64,000 bases of DNA, taken from positions 124,001 to 188,000 of the forward strand of contig NZ_AUHH01000001.1 in NCBI RefSeq assembly GCF_000423085.1, written 5' to 3'. The position numbers and the translations under genes were made by a program. A model generated the notes under the pieces. The model did no database searches and had not been told where the DNA came from. It worked only from the letters and a program-made list of their open reading frames with translations. Shown piece after piece: positions 16,993 to 25,449 of this stretch (positions are counted from its first letter, which is position 1; each line of letters begins with the position of its first letter). Origin of the DNA: Granulicoccus phenolivorans DSM 17626 = NBRC 107789 = JCM 15570 (GTDB lineage Bacteria > Actinomycetota > Actinomycetes > Propionibacteriales > Propionibacteriaceae).

Positions 16993-18482
16993 AAGGTGTC
17001 CGGCGCCCGGAGCGTACCGCCGCGCAACCGGGCCACCTCGGCGCGCAGTGCGGTCACCTCGGTGCGCAGCTCCCGGATCGCGCCGAGCACGAGATCCTTG
17101 TTGAAGTGGTCGTACTGGGCCTCGGCCGCGACACTGGTGGTCCCGTCCTTGTACGGGGTGCTGTTGTCGGCACCGCGGGGCAGTTTCGGGTACTGGGTGA
17201 ACAGCGCGTCCCGGGCCCCTTCCTTGGCCTGGTCACGCACGATGGCGTAGAGGCGTCCCTCCACGACCTCGAAGACGATCTGTCGCAGTTCCTCGATGCT
17301 GGCCATGTCGATGTCATCCTTGTCGATGTGGAGTGGGCGGGGGTTCGCCGGCAGGGCGGCGGAGTAGGCCCGGACGGCGTCCTGCCAGGTCCGGGTCGGC
17401 TTGATGAAGTTGCGTACGCTGTCGGCCTTCAGGCCGTCCCGGCCGGCCAGCCCGGAGCGAACCTGTCCGGCCGTCGACTCCATCTGGTGGGGGCAGCCGT
17501 ACCAGACCACGTGCAGGTGCTCTCCCTCGGTCCACCCGAACTCGCGGGTACGCGGGAACGGCATCGTTCCCCAATCGGCCCACACCTGGCGCTGGGCCGG
17601 GGACCACTGGCCGTTGTCGGCGACCCCGCCCTTGTCGTGGGTGTCGGCCGAGGCACGAACCCGGCCCCTGTTGTAGCCCCATTGGAAGAAGTCGAGGTTC
17701 TGCCGGATCAGCCCGCGGGCAAGCATGTCCGCCTCGATCAGCGGGAGCGTGATCGCCATGCACCGGCAGCCCAGGCCGCGGGCGCCGCCGGGAAGTTCGA
17801 TGTCGACGGCCGGGTCGTCGGGTGACAGCGGCGGGATCTCGATCCGGGGTCGGACCGGGGGTTCCACCGGCGGGGGCGGATCGGTGTTGAACCAGTGGAA
17901 GAACCGATTGAGATCAAGATCCCCGGCGTAGCCGCCGATCCGTCCGTGTTCGGTGTACTGGTGGCCCAGCAGCAGGCCGTCCCATCCGCTCGGCGTGCGG
18001 GTGTTGGGGATCTTCCAACCGGTGGGTTCGTTGGCTCCGTAGTCGGCCAGCCACAGCCGGCAGCCGTGGTCGCGGACCGGTTGCCAGCGGAACTCGTCAC
18101 AGACCGAGTAGTTCGCGTAGAAATCCACCGGGAGCGGCTGCTCGGCCTTGATGATCCGGACGAACTCGGCGCACCACGCCACGTTTCCCTGCTGCGCCTC
18201 GACGGGTTCCCAGTCCAGGACCAGCCCGTCGAGCCGGTCGAGGTAGGGCCGGACCTTGCGGAGGAACAGGTCGGCGTCCTGGGCGGGCGTGTTGGACGGG
18301 TCGGCGAAATGGAAGGCACCGAGCCTGGTCACCCCGTTGTCGAGCGCGTTGGCCAGGTGCCGTTCGAAAAGCTTGTCCGGCGTATGCATCCCCTGTGAGG
18401 CCTTGAAGATCGCCGCATCCACCCGGACCGCGGAGAATTCGAAATCCCGATCGTGGTTCGAAATATCGATGACATCCATCAT
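16989..18482 (-). CDS. Phage-type endolysin: GH25 muramidase plus M15-like domain
   Basis: 497 aa, likely bacteriophage-derived. Residues 1-200 match GH25 lysozymes: DVIDISNHD start, FKASQG, LGAFHFADPS and LVLDWEP with the catalytic D90/E92 pair. After a proline linker (about 203-222), residues 240-345 carry an M15 peptidase-like zinc pattern: S278..H282..G285..D289 (THDKGGVAD) and EHLH (H322, H324). The C-terminus (about 465-490) is a short coiled coil, LVLGAIRELRTEVTALRAEV. Together these would cut both glycan and peptide of peptidoglycan. SD GAGGGA precedes tandem ATGs; the first (18482) is used. No holin or phage gene is nearby. It lies just past the 3' end of tRNA-Thr, a common integration site, so it may be a prophage remnant. 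Confidence 0.8.
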   Translation of the reverse strand: MMDVIDISNHDRDFEFSAVRVDAAIFKASQGMHTPDKLFERHLANALDNGVTRLGAFHFADPSNTPAQDADLFLRKVRPYLDRLDGLVLDWEPVEAQQGNVAWCAEFVRIIKAEQPLPVDFYANYSVCDEFRWQPVRDHGCRLWLADYGANEPTGWKIPNTRTPSGWDGLLLGHQYTEHGRIGGYAGDLDLNRFFHWFNTDPPPPVEPPVRPRIEIPPLSPDDPAVDIELPGGARGLGCRCMAITLPLIEADMLARGLIRQNLDFFQWGYNRGRVRASADTHDKGGVADNGQWSPAQRQVWADWGTMPFPRTREFGWTEGEHLHVVWYGCPHQMESTAGQVRSGLAGRDGLKADSVRNFIKPTRTWQDAVRAYSAALPANPRPLHIDKDDIDMASIEELRQIVFEVVEGRLYAIVRDQAKEGARDALFTQYPKLPRGADNSTPYKDGTTSVAAEAQYDHFNKDLVLGAIRELRTEVTALRAEVARLRGGTLRAPDTF

Positions 18483-18656
18483 GGTCAGGGTCCCTCGATG
18501 AGAACATGAGCGGCCGGCAGCGGGACCGGCCGGACTGGTGGAGCGTCGGCGGCTTCGCCGATCGCCCTTGCGCTGGGGGATGCCGCCAGCCTACGCAGGC
18601 CCGCGGCGGCCGCCAACGCTCGTGTCCGGGGGACATCGGGCGCTGCCGGCGCGGGG

Positions 18657-18729
18657 AGCCCCTGACAGGATTCGAACCCACGACATCTTCTTTACAAGAG
18701 AAGCGCTCTACCAGCTGAGCTACAGGGGC
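18657..18729 (-). tRNA. tRNA-Thr (anticodon UGU)
   Basis: Full cloverleaf: acceptor GCCCCTG/CAGGGGC (7 bp), D-arm GCTC/GAGC, anticodon arm CTTCT/AGAAG around loop CTTGTAA (anticodon TGT), T-loop TTCGAAT and discriminator T. The T-stem GTGGG/CCTGT has two GC and three wobble pairs, which is weak. CCA is not encoded. The gene points toward the endolysin. Confidence 0.95.
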
Positions 18730-18818
18730 GTGCAGGTCCGCACCCGGGGGCGGAAAACGCACGACGCCATTGTGCCCGTCCGGGCCACCGGTGTCGAAGT
18801 CGGCCCGCCCCGGGGTGG

Positions 18819-18824
18819 TAGCCT
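18819..18824 (+). promoter_or_regulatory. -10 box of the 18851 gene
   Basis: TAGCCT, 26 bases before the GTG. The leader holds a GGGGAGG SD. The rest of the 18483-18850 interval holds only tRNA-Thr and short GC hairpins. Confidence 0.35.
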
Positions 18825-18850
18825 CGGCGCCGCGAAGGGGAGGTGGGCCG

Positions 18851-19498
18851 GTGCGGTGGGGACTACCAGCGGCATTGATCGTCGGTGGCGTGGCCGTGGC
18901 CGCGGGCGCGCTCGTGGTGATGTCGCCGGAGCCCACCTGCAGCAATCAGATCCTGCAACCCGGCCAGATCTGCCAGGTGACCCGGAAGGGTACGCCGCAG
19001 AAGCTCGACTATGACCAGATGGCGGCCGAGCACACGATGCGCCGGTGGGGGGCGGCCGGTGTCGGCGCCGCGATCGGCCTGGCCGGTGGCGGGCTGCTGA
19101 TCACCCGGGCGATCCGTCGGCCCGCTGCCCGCACCGCGGTCGGTACGCCGGCCCCCGACGCCACCCTCCCGCCGCCGACCGGCAGCCTGCGGGGAGCTCG
19201 CAATGCGGTCGCCCTGGATGTGACGCGCACTCCCCCGCCGCCGCGCCCGTCCACCCAGCGGACCCGACCCGCACCACCGCCCCGACCCACTCCGCCGGTC
19301 GGCCCACCACCGATTCCGGGTTCGGTGTTCACCCGGCCGCAGTTCAGCCTCCCGGCACCGACCCGGCCCCCGGCCCCGCACCATGCCGGGGACCCGCAGG
19401 ACCACACCGTGGTCCGGCCGTCGCACGCCCAGCCGTACCCGGGATCTCCGCCGCCCCCGGGATATCCGCAGCACCAGGCCACCCCGCCGCGCCACTGA
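18851..19498 (+). CDS. Two-pass membrane protein with Pro-rich tail
   Basis: 215 aa, family not recognised. TM1 is at about 5-24 (LPAALIVGGVAVAAGALVVM). The loop carries CSNQILQPGQICQVTRKG, with two cysteines likely outside the membrane and able to form a disulfide. TM2 is at about 68-88 (WGAAGVGAAIGLAGGGLLI). The remaining 125 residues are Pro/Thr/His-rich and probably cytoplasmic. GTG 18851 has a GGGGAGG SD. The stop codon is in a hairpin shared with the convergent dedA-like gene. Confidence 0.65.
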   Translation: MRWGLPAALIVGGVAVAAGALVVMSPEPTCSNQILQPGQICQVTRKGTPQKLDYDQMAAEHTMRRWGAAGVGAAIGLAGGGLLITRAIRRPAARTAVGTPAPDATLPPPTGSLRGARNAVALDVTRTPPPPRPSTQRTRPAPPPRPTPPVGPPPIPGSVFTRPQFSLPAPTRPPAPHHAGDPQDHTVVRPSHAQPYPGSPPPPGYPQHQATPPRH

Positions 19499-19511
19499 GC
19501 CGCCGGCTCAG
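19495..19511. terminator. Hairpin containing both stop codons of convergent genes
   Basis: CTGAGCC, loop GCC, GGCTCAG: perfect 7-bp stem. The TGA of the + gene and the TGA of the - gene each sit in one arm. Confidence 0.5.
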
Positions 19512-20275
19512 GCCTTGGGTTCGGCCTCGGCCTTCTGCTCGCGGCGGTGTCGCAGCCAGTACGAGACGAGCATCACCACGATGATCCCGCCGCTGACCCA
19601 CAGCGCGTACTTGGCGTACACCTCCATCAACTGCACCGCCGGCTCCCCGATCTGATAGCCGAGGAACAGGTACAGCGCCTGGAAGCAGAAGGCCGCGGCG
19701 ATGTCGATGGCGAAGAACTTGCGCCAACTCATCCCGTGCGCGCCCAGCGCCGCCTGCACCACCGGGCCGGGAATCGGGACCGGCAGGTAAGTGATCACGA
19801 TTGCCAGCCAGGATGTCTTCTCGACCACCTTCTGGGCCCGCACCGCGGCCTTGCGGTTGCGCTCGGACTTGCCGGAAATCATGTCGATGATCCCCTGCCC
19901 CCAGCGTCGCCCCGCCCAGAAGTAGATCCAGTCGAACTTGATATTGCTCAGCGTCGCCAGGATCAGGCCCAGCCACCACCACTGCGACCCGTTCGCCGCC
20001 CACAGGGCCCCGATCATCACCACCGCGGTCCGCGATCCGGCGATCCCGGCGTACAGGTAGGGATGCGGGAGCAGGACCGCGCGCAGCGGCAGCATCACCA
20101 GGGCGTAGAGGCCATAGGCCCCGATCGCCCCCAGCAGAAACTTGTCGGTTCCGGTGGGCTTGTGCTTCCACGGCATCGCCGGGTCGTCCCACCATTCCTT
20201 CTCCGCCGACGCGTCGGTCTCCGGCTCGGGGACGGATTCGACCCGGTCGGGATCGGGGGGCTGCTCGGCGCTCAC
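19508..20275 (-). CDS. DedA/VTT-domain membrane protein
   Basis: 255 aa. DedA proteins are multi-pass membrane proteins linked to lipid flipping and envelope homeostasis. The VTT signatures are visible: KFDWIYFWAGRRWGQGII (about 112-130), ITYLPVPIPGPVVQAALGAHGMSWRKFF (about 160-187, with the conserved proline pair) and a C-terminal helix before a basic end. The first 40 residues are acidic and cytoplasmic. GTG 20275 follows TAGGAT by 7 bases. Confidence 0.85.
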   Translation of the reverse strand: MSAEQPPDPDRVESVPEPETDASAEKEWWDDPAMPWKHKPTGTDKFLLGAIGAYGLYALVMLPLRAVLLPHPYLYAGIAGSRTAVVMIGALWAANGSQWWWLGLILATLSNIKFDWIYFWAGRRWGQGIIDMISGKSERNRKAAVRAQKVVEKTSWLAIVITYLPVPIPGPVVQAALGAHGMSWRKFFAIDIAAAFCFQALYLFLGYQIGEPAVQLMEVYAKYALWVSGGIIVVMLVSYWLRHRREQKAEAEPKA

Positions 20276-20282
20276 CCAGGGA

Positions 20283-20288
20283 ATCCTA
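20283..20288 (-). promoter_or_regulatory. -10 box, leaderless promoter of the DedA gene
   Basis: TAGGAT, 7 bases, GTG 20275. Confidence 0.5.
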
Positions 20289-20434
20289 CGTCGCCGGCGG
20301 CCCGGACCCCAGTCCGCCGCGGGTGCCCGGCCCGCAGCCCCGGGCGTGTGATCCTGCTCACCAAATCCCTCATGACGGGCCCTGACGCGTTGCGGACAGC
20401 GGCAAGGGCTTCGTTTTCGAGGGGTCGGCGGGCC

Positions 20435-20462
20435 TAGACTGACCGTGCAACACCGAAGTTGC
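20435..20462 (+). promoter_or_regulatory. Promoter and inverted repeat upstream of the ABC ATPase
   Basis: TAGACT at 20435-20440 is a good -10. An inverted repeat GCAAC-N6-GTTGC (20447-20462) lies at the expected transcription start and is followed by GTTTTCC. It may be an operator or a small leader hairpin. Confidence 0.4.
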
Positions 20463-20511
20463 GTTTTCCACTACGGATCGTCGGGCACGTACCTGCCCGT
20501 GGAAGGACACC

Positions 20512-21585
<1,074 letters not shown>

Positions 21586-21603
21586 TCCGCCGAGCGGGAG
21601 TGC

Positions 21604-21609
21604 CAGACT
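21604..21609 (+). promoter_or_regulatory. Weak -10 box before the DUF4032 gene
   Basis: CAGACT, 6 bases, ATG 21616. The spacer AAGGGG could also act as a close SD. Confidence 0.3.
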
Positions 21610-21615
21610 AAGGGG

Positions 21616-23004
21616 ATGCCTCGATTTCTGTCGGCCAAGCCGGATGCCCGCCTGATCCCGCTGCCGTGGAACACACCGCTGGAGCACTGGCCGTTGGAGC
21701 ACCTGGTGGCGCTGCCCCGCGGCATCTCCCGGCACGTGGTGCGGTTCATCAAGGTCGGCGAGGAGATCTACGCGGCCAAGGAGGTCGTGGAGCACAGTGC
21801 GATCGCCGAGTACCGCCTGCTGCACGACCTGAAACGGCTGCAGACCCCGGCCGTCGAACCGGTCGGGGTGGTCACCGGGCGCGTCGCCGAGGACGGGCAG
21901 GCGCTCGACCCGGTCCTGATCACCCGGCACCTGCAGTTCTCGCTGCCCTATCGATCGCTGTTCTCGGTCGGGGTCCGGCCGGACACGGTGACCCGGCTGC
22001 TGGACGCGATGGTGGTGCTGCTGGCCAAGCTTCATCTGGTCGGGTTCCTGTGGGGTGATGTGTCGCTGTCGAACACCCTGTTCCGCCGCGACGCCGGGGA
22101 GTTCGCGGCGTACCTGGTCGATGCCGAGACCGGCGAACTGCACGAAACCCTCTCCGACGGGCAGCGCGAACACGACCTGGAGATCGCCCGGGTGAACCTG
22201 TTCGGCGAGTTCTCCGACCTGGAGGCCGGCGGCATGCTCGACACCGCGCTGGATCCGGCGACCCTGGTCGAGACGATCGAGACCCGCTATCAGGAACTGT
22301 GGAGCGAGCTGACCGAGCCCGAGGAGTTCGACGACTCCCAGTTGTCCCGGATCGAGGGCCGGGTCCGCCGGTTGAACGCGCTCGGCTTCGATGTGGCCGA
22401 ACTGGACATCACCACCGACATCGACGGCACCACGATCCGGATCCAGCCGAAGGTGGTCGATGCCGGCCACCATTCCCGCCGCCTGCTGCGGCTGACCGGC
22501 CTGGACACCGAGGAGAACCAGGCCCGCCGGCTGCTGAACGACCTGGACACCTACAGCGCCCGCACCGGCCAGCAGAACATGGACGAGGCAGTCGTGGCGC
22601 ACCAATGGTTGACCCACAGCTTCGAACCGGTGATCGAGGCGGTCCCGGAGAGTCTGCGCAGCAAACTGGAACCGGCCCAGGTGTTCCACGAGGTGCTGGA
22701 GTACCGCTGGTACCGCTCGGAGGAGGCCGGTCGGGAGATCCCCCTGGTCGAGGCGGCCCACATGTACGTCAACGACGTGCTGCACAACCTGCCCGACGAG
22801 GCGGTGTCCTCGGAGAACCTCGAGCTGATCCCCGACCAGGGCCATCGCCGGCTGCAGAACCCGTACGACCCCGGCCAGGGCTTCGCCGACGAGCAGGAGA
22901 TGCCGATCGACGATCCCTGGGAGGCCGACGCCGAGGCGCCCCCGCAGACCCTGGGATTCGCCGACATCGCCGCGCTGCGGGCCAAGGCCGGCAAGAAGTT
23001 CTGA
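21616..23004 (+). CDS. DUF4032 protein with kinase-like N-terminal half
   Basis: 462 aa, widespread actinobacterial family of unknown function. The N-terminal half resembles lipopolysaccharide kinase/Rio-type folds: IYAAKEVVEHSAIAEYRLL (Lys and Glu of a VAIK/helix C pair), then WGDVSLSNTLF (HxD-like loop, about 149-159), then AYLVDAETGE (DFG-like). The C-terminal half (about 225-400, with ARRLLNDLDTY and EVLEYRWYRSEEAGREI) is the DUF4032 domain. An acidic linker and a LGFADIAALRAKAGKKF end follow. Kinase activity is a prediction from these motifs. Confidence 0.85.
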   Translation: MPRFLSAKPDARLIPLPWNTPLEHWPLEHLVALPRGISRHVVRFIKVGEEIYAAKEVVEHSAIAEYRLLHDLKRLQTPAVEPVGVVTGRVAEDGQALDPVLITRHLQFSLPYRSLFSVGVRPDTVTRLLDAMVVLLAKLHLVGFLWGDVSLSNTLFRRDAGEFAAYLVDAETGELHETLSDGQREHDLEIARVNLFGEFSDLEAGGMLDTALDPATLVETIETRYQELWSELTEPEEFDDSQLSRIEGRVRRLNALGFDVAELDITTDIDGTTIRIQPKVVDAGHHSRRLLRLTGLDTEENQARRLLNDLDTYSARTGQQNMDEAVVAHQWLTHSFEPVIEAVPESLRSKLEPAQVFHEVLEYRWYRSEEAGREIPLVEAAHMYVNDVLHNLPDEAVSSENLELIPDQGHRRLQNPYDPGQGFADEQEMPIDDPWEADAEAPPQTLGFADIAALRAKAGKKF

Positions 23005-23042
23005 CCCGCTGGTTGGTGTGTGAAACGCCGGCGACGGGCCAG

Positions 23043-23048
23043 TAGGCT
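23043..23048 (+). promoter_or_regulatory. -10 box, leaderless promoter of cysS
   Basis: TAGGCT, 6 bases, GTG 23055. Confidence 0.5.
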
Positions 23049-23054
23049 GACCCG

Positions 23055-24503
23055 GTGACGTTCCATCTGTACGACTCCGCCAGTGCTCAGGTACGCGAGC
23101 TGGATCCGGTCGAGCCGGGCAAGGTTTCGATCTACCACTGCGGCCTCACCGTTCAATCCGCCCCGCATGTCGGTCACATCCGCAAGGAGGTGGTCTTCGA
23201 TGTGCTGCGCCGCTGGTTGACCCACTGCGGGTACGAGGTCAAGGTCGTCGCGAACGTCACCGACATCGACGACAAGATCCTCACCAAGTCCGCCGCCGCG
23301 GGCCAGGAGTGGTACGCGTGGGCGTACCACTTCGAACTCGAGCTGCACCGGGCGTACGCCGCCCTCGGCTGCATCCCGCCGACCTACGAGCCGCGCGCCA
23401 CCGGGCACATCCCGGAGATGCTGGAGCTGATCCAGACGCTGATCGAGCGGGGGCATGCCTACCCGGCCCCCGACGGCTCCGGCGACGTCTACTTCGACGT
23501 CCGGTCCTGGCCGCGCTACGGCGAGCTGTCCCACCAGCAGATCACCGACATGGAGGCCGCCGCGGACGCCGATCCGCGCGGCAAGCGCGACCCCCGGGAC
23601 TTCGCGCTGTGGAAGGGCTACAAACCCTCCGAGCCGGAAACCGCGTCCTGGTCCTCGCCGTGGGGTCGCGGCCGGCCCGGCTGGCACCTGGAGTGCTCGG
23701 CGATGGCCGGGAAGTACCTGGGCGCGGAGTTCGACATCCACGGCGGCGGGCTGGATCTGCGCTTCCCGCACCACGAGAACGAGCTCGCCCAGTCCGCGGC
23801 GGCCGGGCGGCCGTTCGCCCGGGTCTGGATGCACAACGCCCTGGTCACCACCGCCGGGGAGAAGATGTCGAAGTCGATGGGCAACGGGGCGCTGGTCTCC
23901 GAGGTGACCAAGACCTACCCGGCGCGCGCGGTCCGGCTCTACCTGGCCGCCCCGCACTATCGCTCGATCATCGAGTTCTCCCCCGACTCGCTGGCCGAGG
24001 CGACCGCCTCGCTGCACCGCATCGACACCTTCCTGGATCGCGCCGAGGACGTCCTCGGCGCCGATCGCCCGAGCGCCGACGTGCCGGCGGCGTTCCGGAC
24101 CGCGATGGACGACGACCTGGGGACGCCCGCGGCGATGGCGACGCTCTACCAGGCGGTCCGCGAGGGCAACCAGGCGATCGACCGGGCCGACCGCACCGCC
24201 CTGGCCGAGCACTACGGGGCGGTCCGCGCGATGCTCACGGTGTTCGGCCTGGACCGCGATGATCCCGCCTGGGCCGAGACCGGCACCGGCCCCGACGACC
24301 TGACCGAGGTCGTCGACGGTCTGGTCGGCGCGCTGCTCACCCAGCGGCAGGAGGCGCGGGCCCGCAAGGACTATGCCGCCGCGGACGCGATCCGCGACTC
24401 GCTCAGCGCCCTCGGGCTGCAGGTCACCGACACCCCCAGTGGTCCCAAGTGGAGCCTGGATACCCCCCGCAGCCCCGACAACACCCGAAAGCAGGACCAC
24501 TGA
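23055..24503 (+). CDS. cysS: Cysteine--tRNA ligase
   Basis: 482 aa class I aminoacyl-tRNA synthetase that charges tRNA-Cys. Zinc/cysteine-site Cys29 lies in YHCGLT, the HIGH-like motif is PHVGH (37-41), [15 protein letters not shown] is complete, and KMSKS is at 270-274. The C-terminal helical DALR region follows. This is true CysS, not the MshC cysteine ligase of mycothiol synthesis, since the GCPx opening of MshC is absent and the C-terminal domain is full. The stop codon overlaps the rlmB start (TGATG), so the two form an operon, as in many Actinobacteria. Confidence 0.96.
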   Translation: MTFHLYDSASAQVRELDPVEPGKVSIYHCGLTVQSAPHVGHIRKEVVFDVLRRWLTHCGYEVKVVANVTDIDDKILTKSAAAGQEWYAWAYHFELELHRAYAALGCIPPTYEPRATGHIPEMLELIQTLIERGHAYPAPDGSGDVYFDVRSWPRYGELSHQQITDMEAAADADPRGKRDPRDFALWKGYKPSEPETASWSSPWGRGRPGWHLECSAMAGKYLGAEFDIHGGGLDLRFPHHENELAQSAAAGRPFARVWMHNALVTTAGEKMSKSMGNGALVSEVTKTYPARAVRLYLAAPHYRSIIEFSPDSLAEATASLHRIDTFLDRAEDVLGADRPSADVPAAFRTAMDDDLGTPAAMATLYQAVREGNQAIDRADRTALAEHYGAVRAMLTVFGLDRDDPAWAETGTGPDDLTEVVDGLVGALLTQRQEARARKDYAAADAIRDSLSALGLQVTDTPSGPKWSLDTPRSPDNTRKQDH

Positions 24504-25432
24504 TGGCAGGCAATTCCAAGGGGCGCAGCGCCGGGCACAAGGGGCAGGGCAACACCGCCGGCTCCGGTGGCCGGATCCGCCGCGGGCTGCAGGGCAAGGG
24601 CCCCACCCCGAAGGCCGAGGACCGGCCGTATCACAAGGCGTACAAGGCCGCTCAGCGGCAGGCGGCGGCGCGGCCGCGGCGGGCGGTGAAGCCGGGCTCC
24701 CGCGCGGAGTGGGTGGCCGGCCGCAATGCGGTGCTGGAGACCCTGCAGGCCGGGATCCCGGTGCAGACCGCGTACGTGGCCGAGGGGGCCGAGCGCGACG
24801 ACCGACTCCGCGACATTCTCAAGCACTGCGCCGAGCACTCGATCACCCTGCTGCAGGCCTCCCGGGTCGAGCTGGACCGGCTCACCGACGGGGCGGTGCA
24901 CCAGGGCGTGGCGCTGCGCCTGCCGGACTACGAGTACGCCCATCCCGACGACCTGATGCACCACGCGCTGGAGCAGGAGCAGCCCCTGGTGGTGATGCTC
25001 GATCAGATCACCGACCCGCGCAACCTGGGGGCGATCATCCGCTCCGCGGCCGCGTTCGGCGCCCAGGGCGTGGTGATCCCCGAACGCCGGGCCGCCGGGA
25101 TGACCGCGGCCGCCTGGAAGTCCTCGGCCGGGGCCGCGGCCCGGATCCCGGTGGCCCGGGCGACGAACCTGAACCGCACGCTGGCGGCGTACGCGAAGGC
25201 GGGGTTCACCATCGTCGGGCTGGCCGGCGAGGTGGACACCGACATCAGCTCGCTGGCCGCCGATCAGCCGCTGGTGCTGGTGGTCGGCTCGGAGGGCGAG
25301 GGCCTGCACCGGCTGGTGCGGGAGAACTGCGACGTGATCGTGTCGATCCCGATCGCCAGCGAGGTCGAGTCGCTCAACGCCGGGGTCGCGGCCGCGATCG
25401 CGCTGTACGAGGTCAGCCGCCTGCGCGGGTGA
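24503..25432 (+). CDS. rlmB: 23S rRNA 2'-O-methyltransferase RlmB (TrmH family)
   Basis: 309 aa SPOUT methyltransferase expected to methylate G2251 of 23S rRNA. The first 65 residues are a basic, disordered extension common in Actinobacteria. The substrate-binding domain begins WVAGRNAVLETL. SPOUT motifs: DQITDPRNLGAIIRSAAAFG (about 187-206), VVGSEGEGL and IPIASEVESLNAGVAAAIAL. The start at ATG 24503 overlaps cysS by one base. Some related proteins methylate tRNA, so the exact target is inferred. Confidence 0.9.
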   Translation: MAGNSKGRSAGHKGQGNTAGSGGRIRRGLQGKGPTPKAEDRPYHKAYKAAQRQAAARPRRAVKPGSRAEWVAGRNAVLETLQAGIPVQTAYVAEGAERDDRLRDILKHCAEHSITLLQASRVELDRLTDGAVHQGVALRLPDYEYAHPDDLMHHALEQEQPLVVMLDQITDPRNLGAIIRSAAAFGAQGVVIPERRAAGMTAAAWKSSAGAAARIPVARATNLNRTLAAYAKAGFTIVGLAGEVDTDISSLAADQPLVLVVGSEGEGLHRLVRENCDVIVSIPIASEVESLNAGVAAAIALYEVSRLRG

Positions 25433-25449
25433 GGTTCACCCGCAGGCGG
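25416..25449. terminator. Hairpin containing both stop codons of rlmB and DUF6541 gene
   Basis: CCGCCTGCG-(CG)-GGTGA pairs with TCACCCGCAGGCGG around a GGT loop (14 bp, one 2-base bulge). Each arm carries one stop codon. Confidence 0.6.

Noticed and set aside
16971-18656. att site duplication around the lysin
   Set aside because: I found no second copy of the tRNA-Thr 3' end near the lysin's far end, although only by eye.
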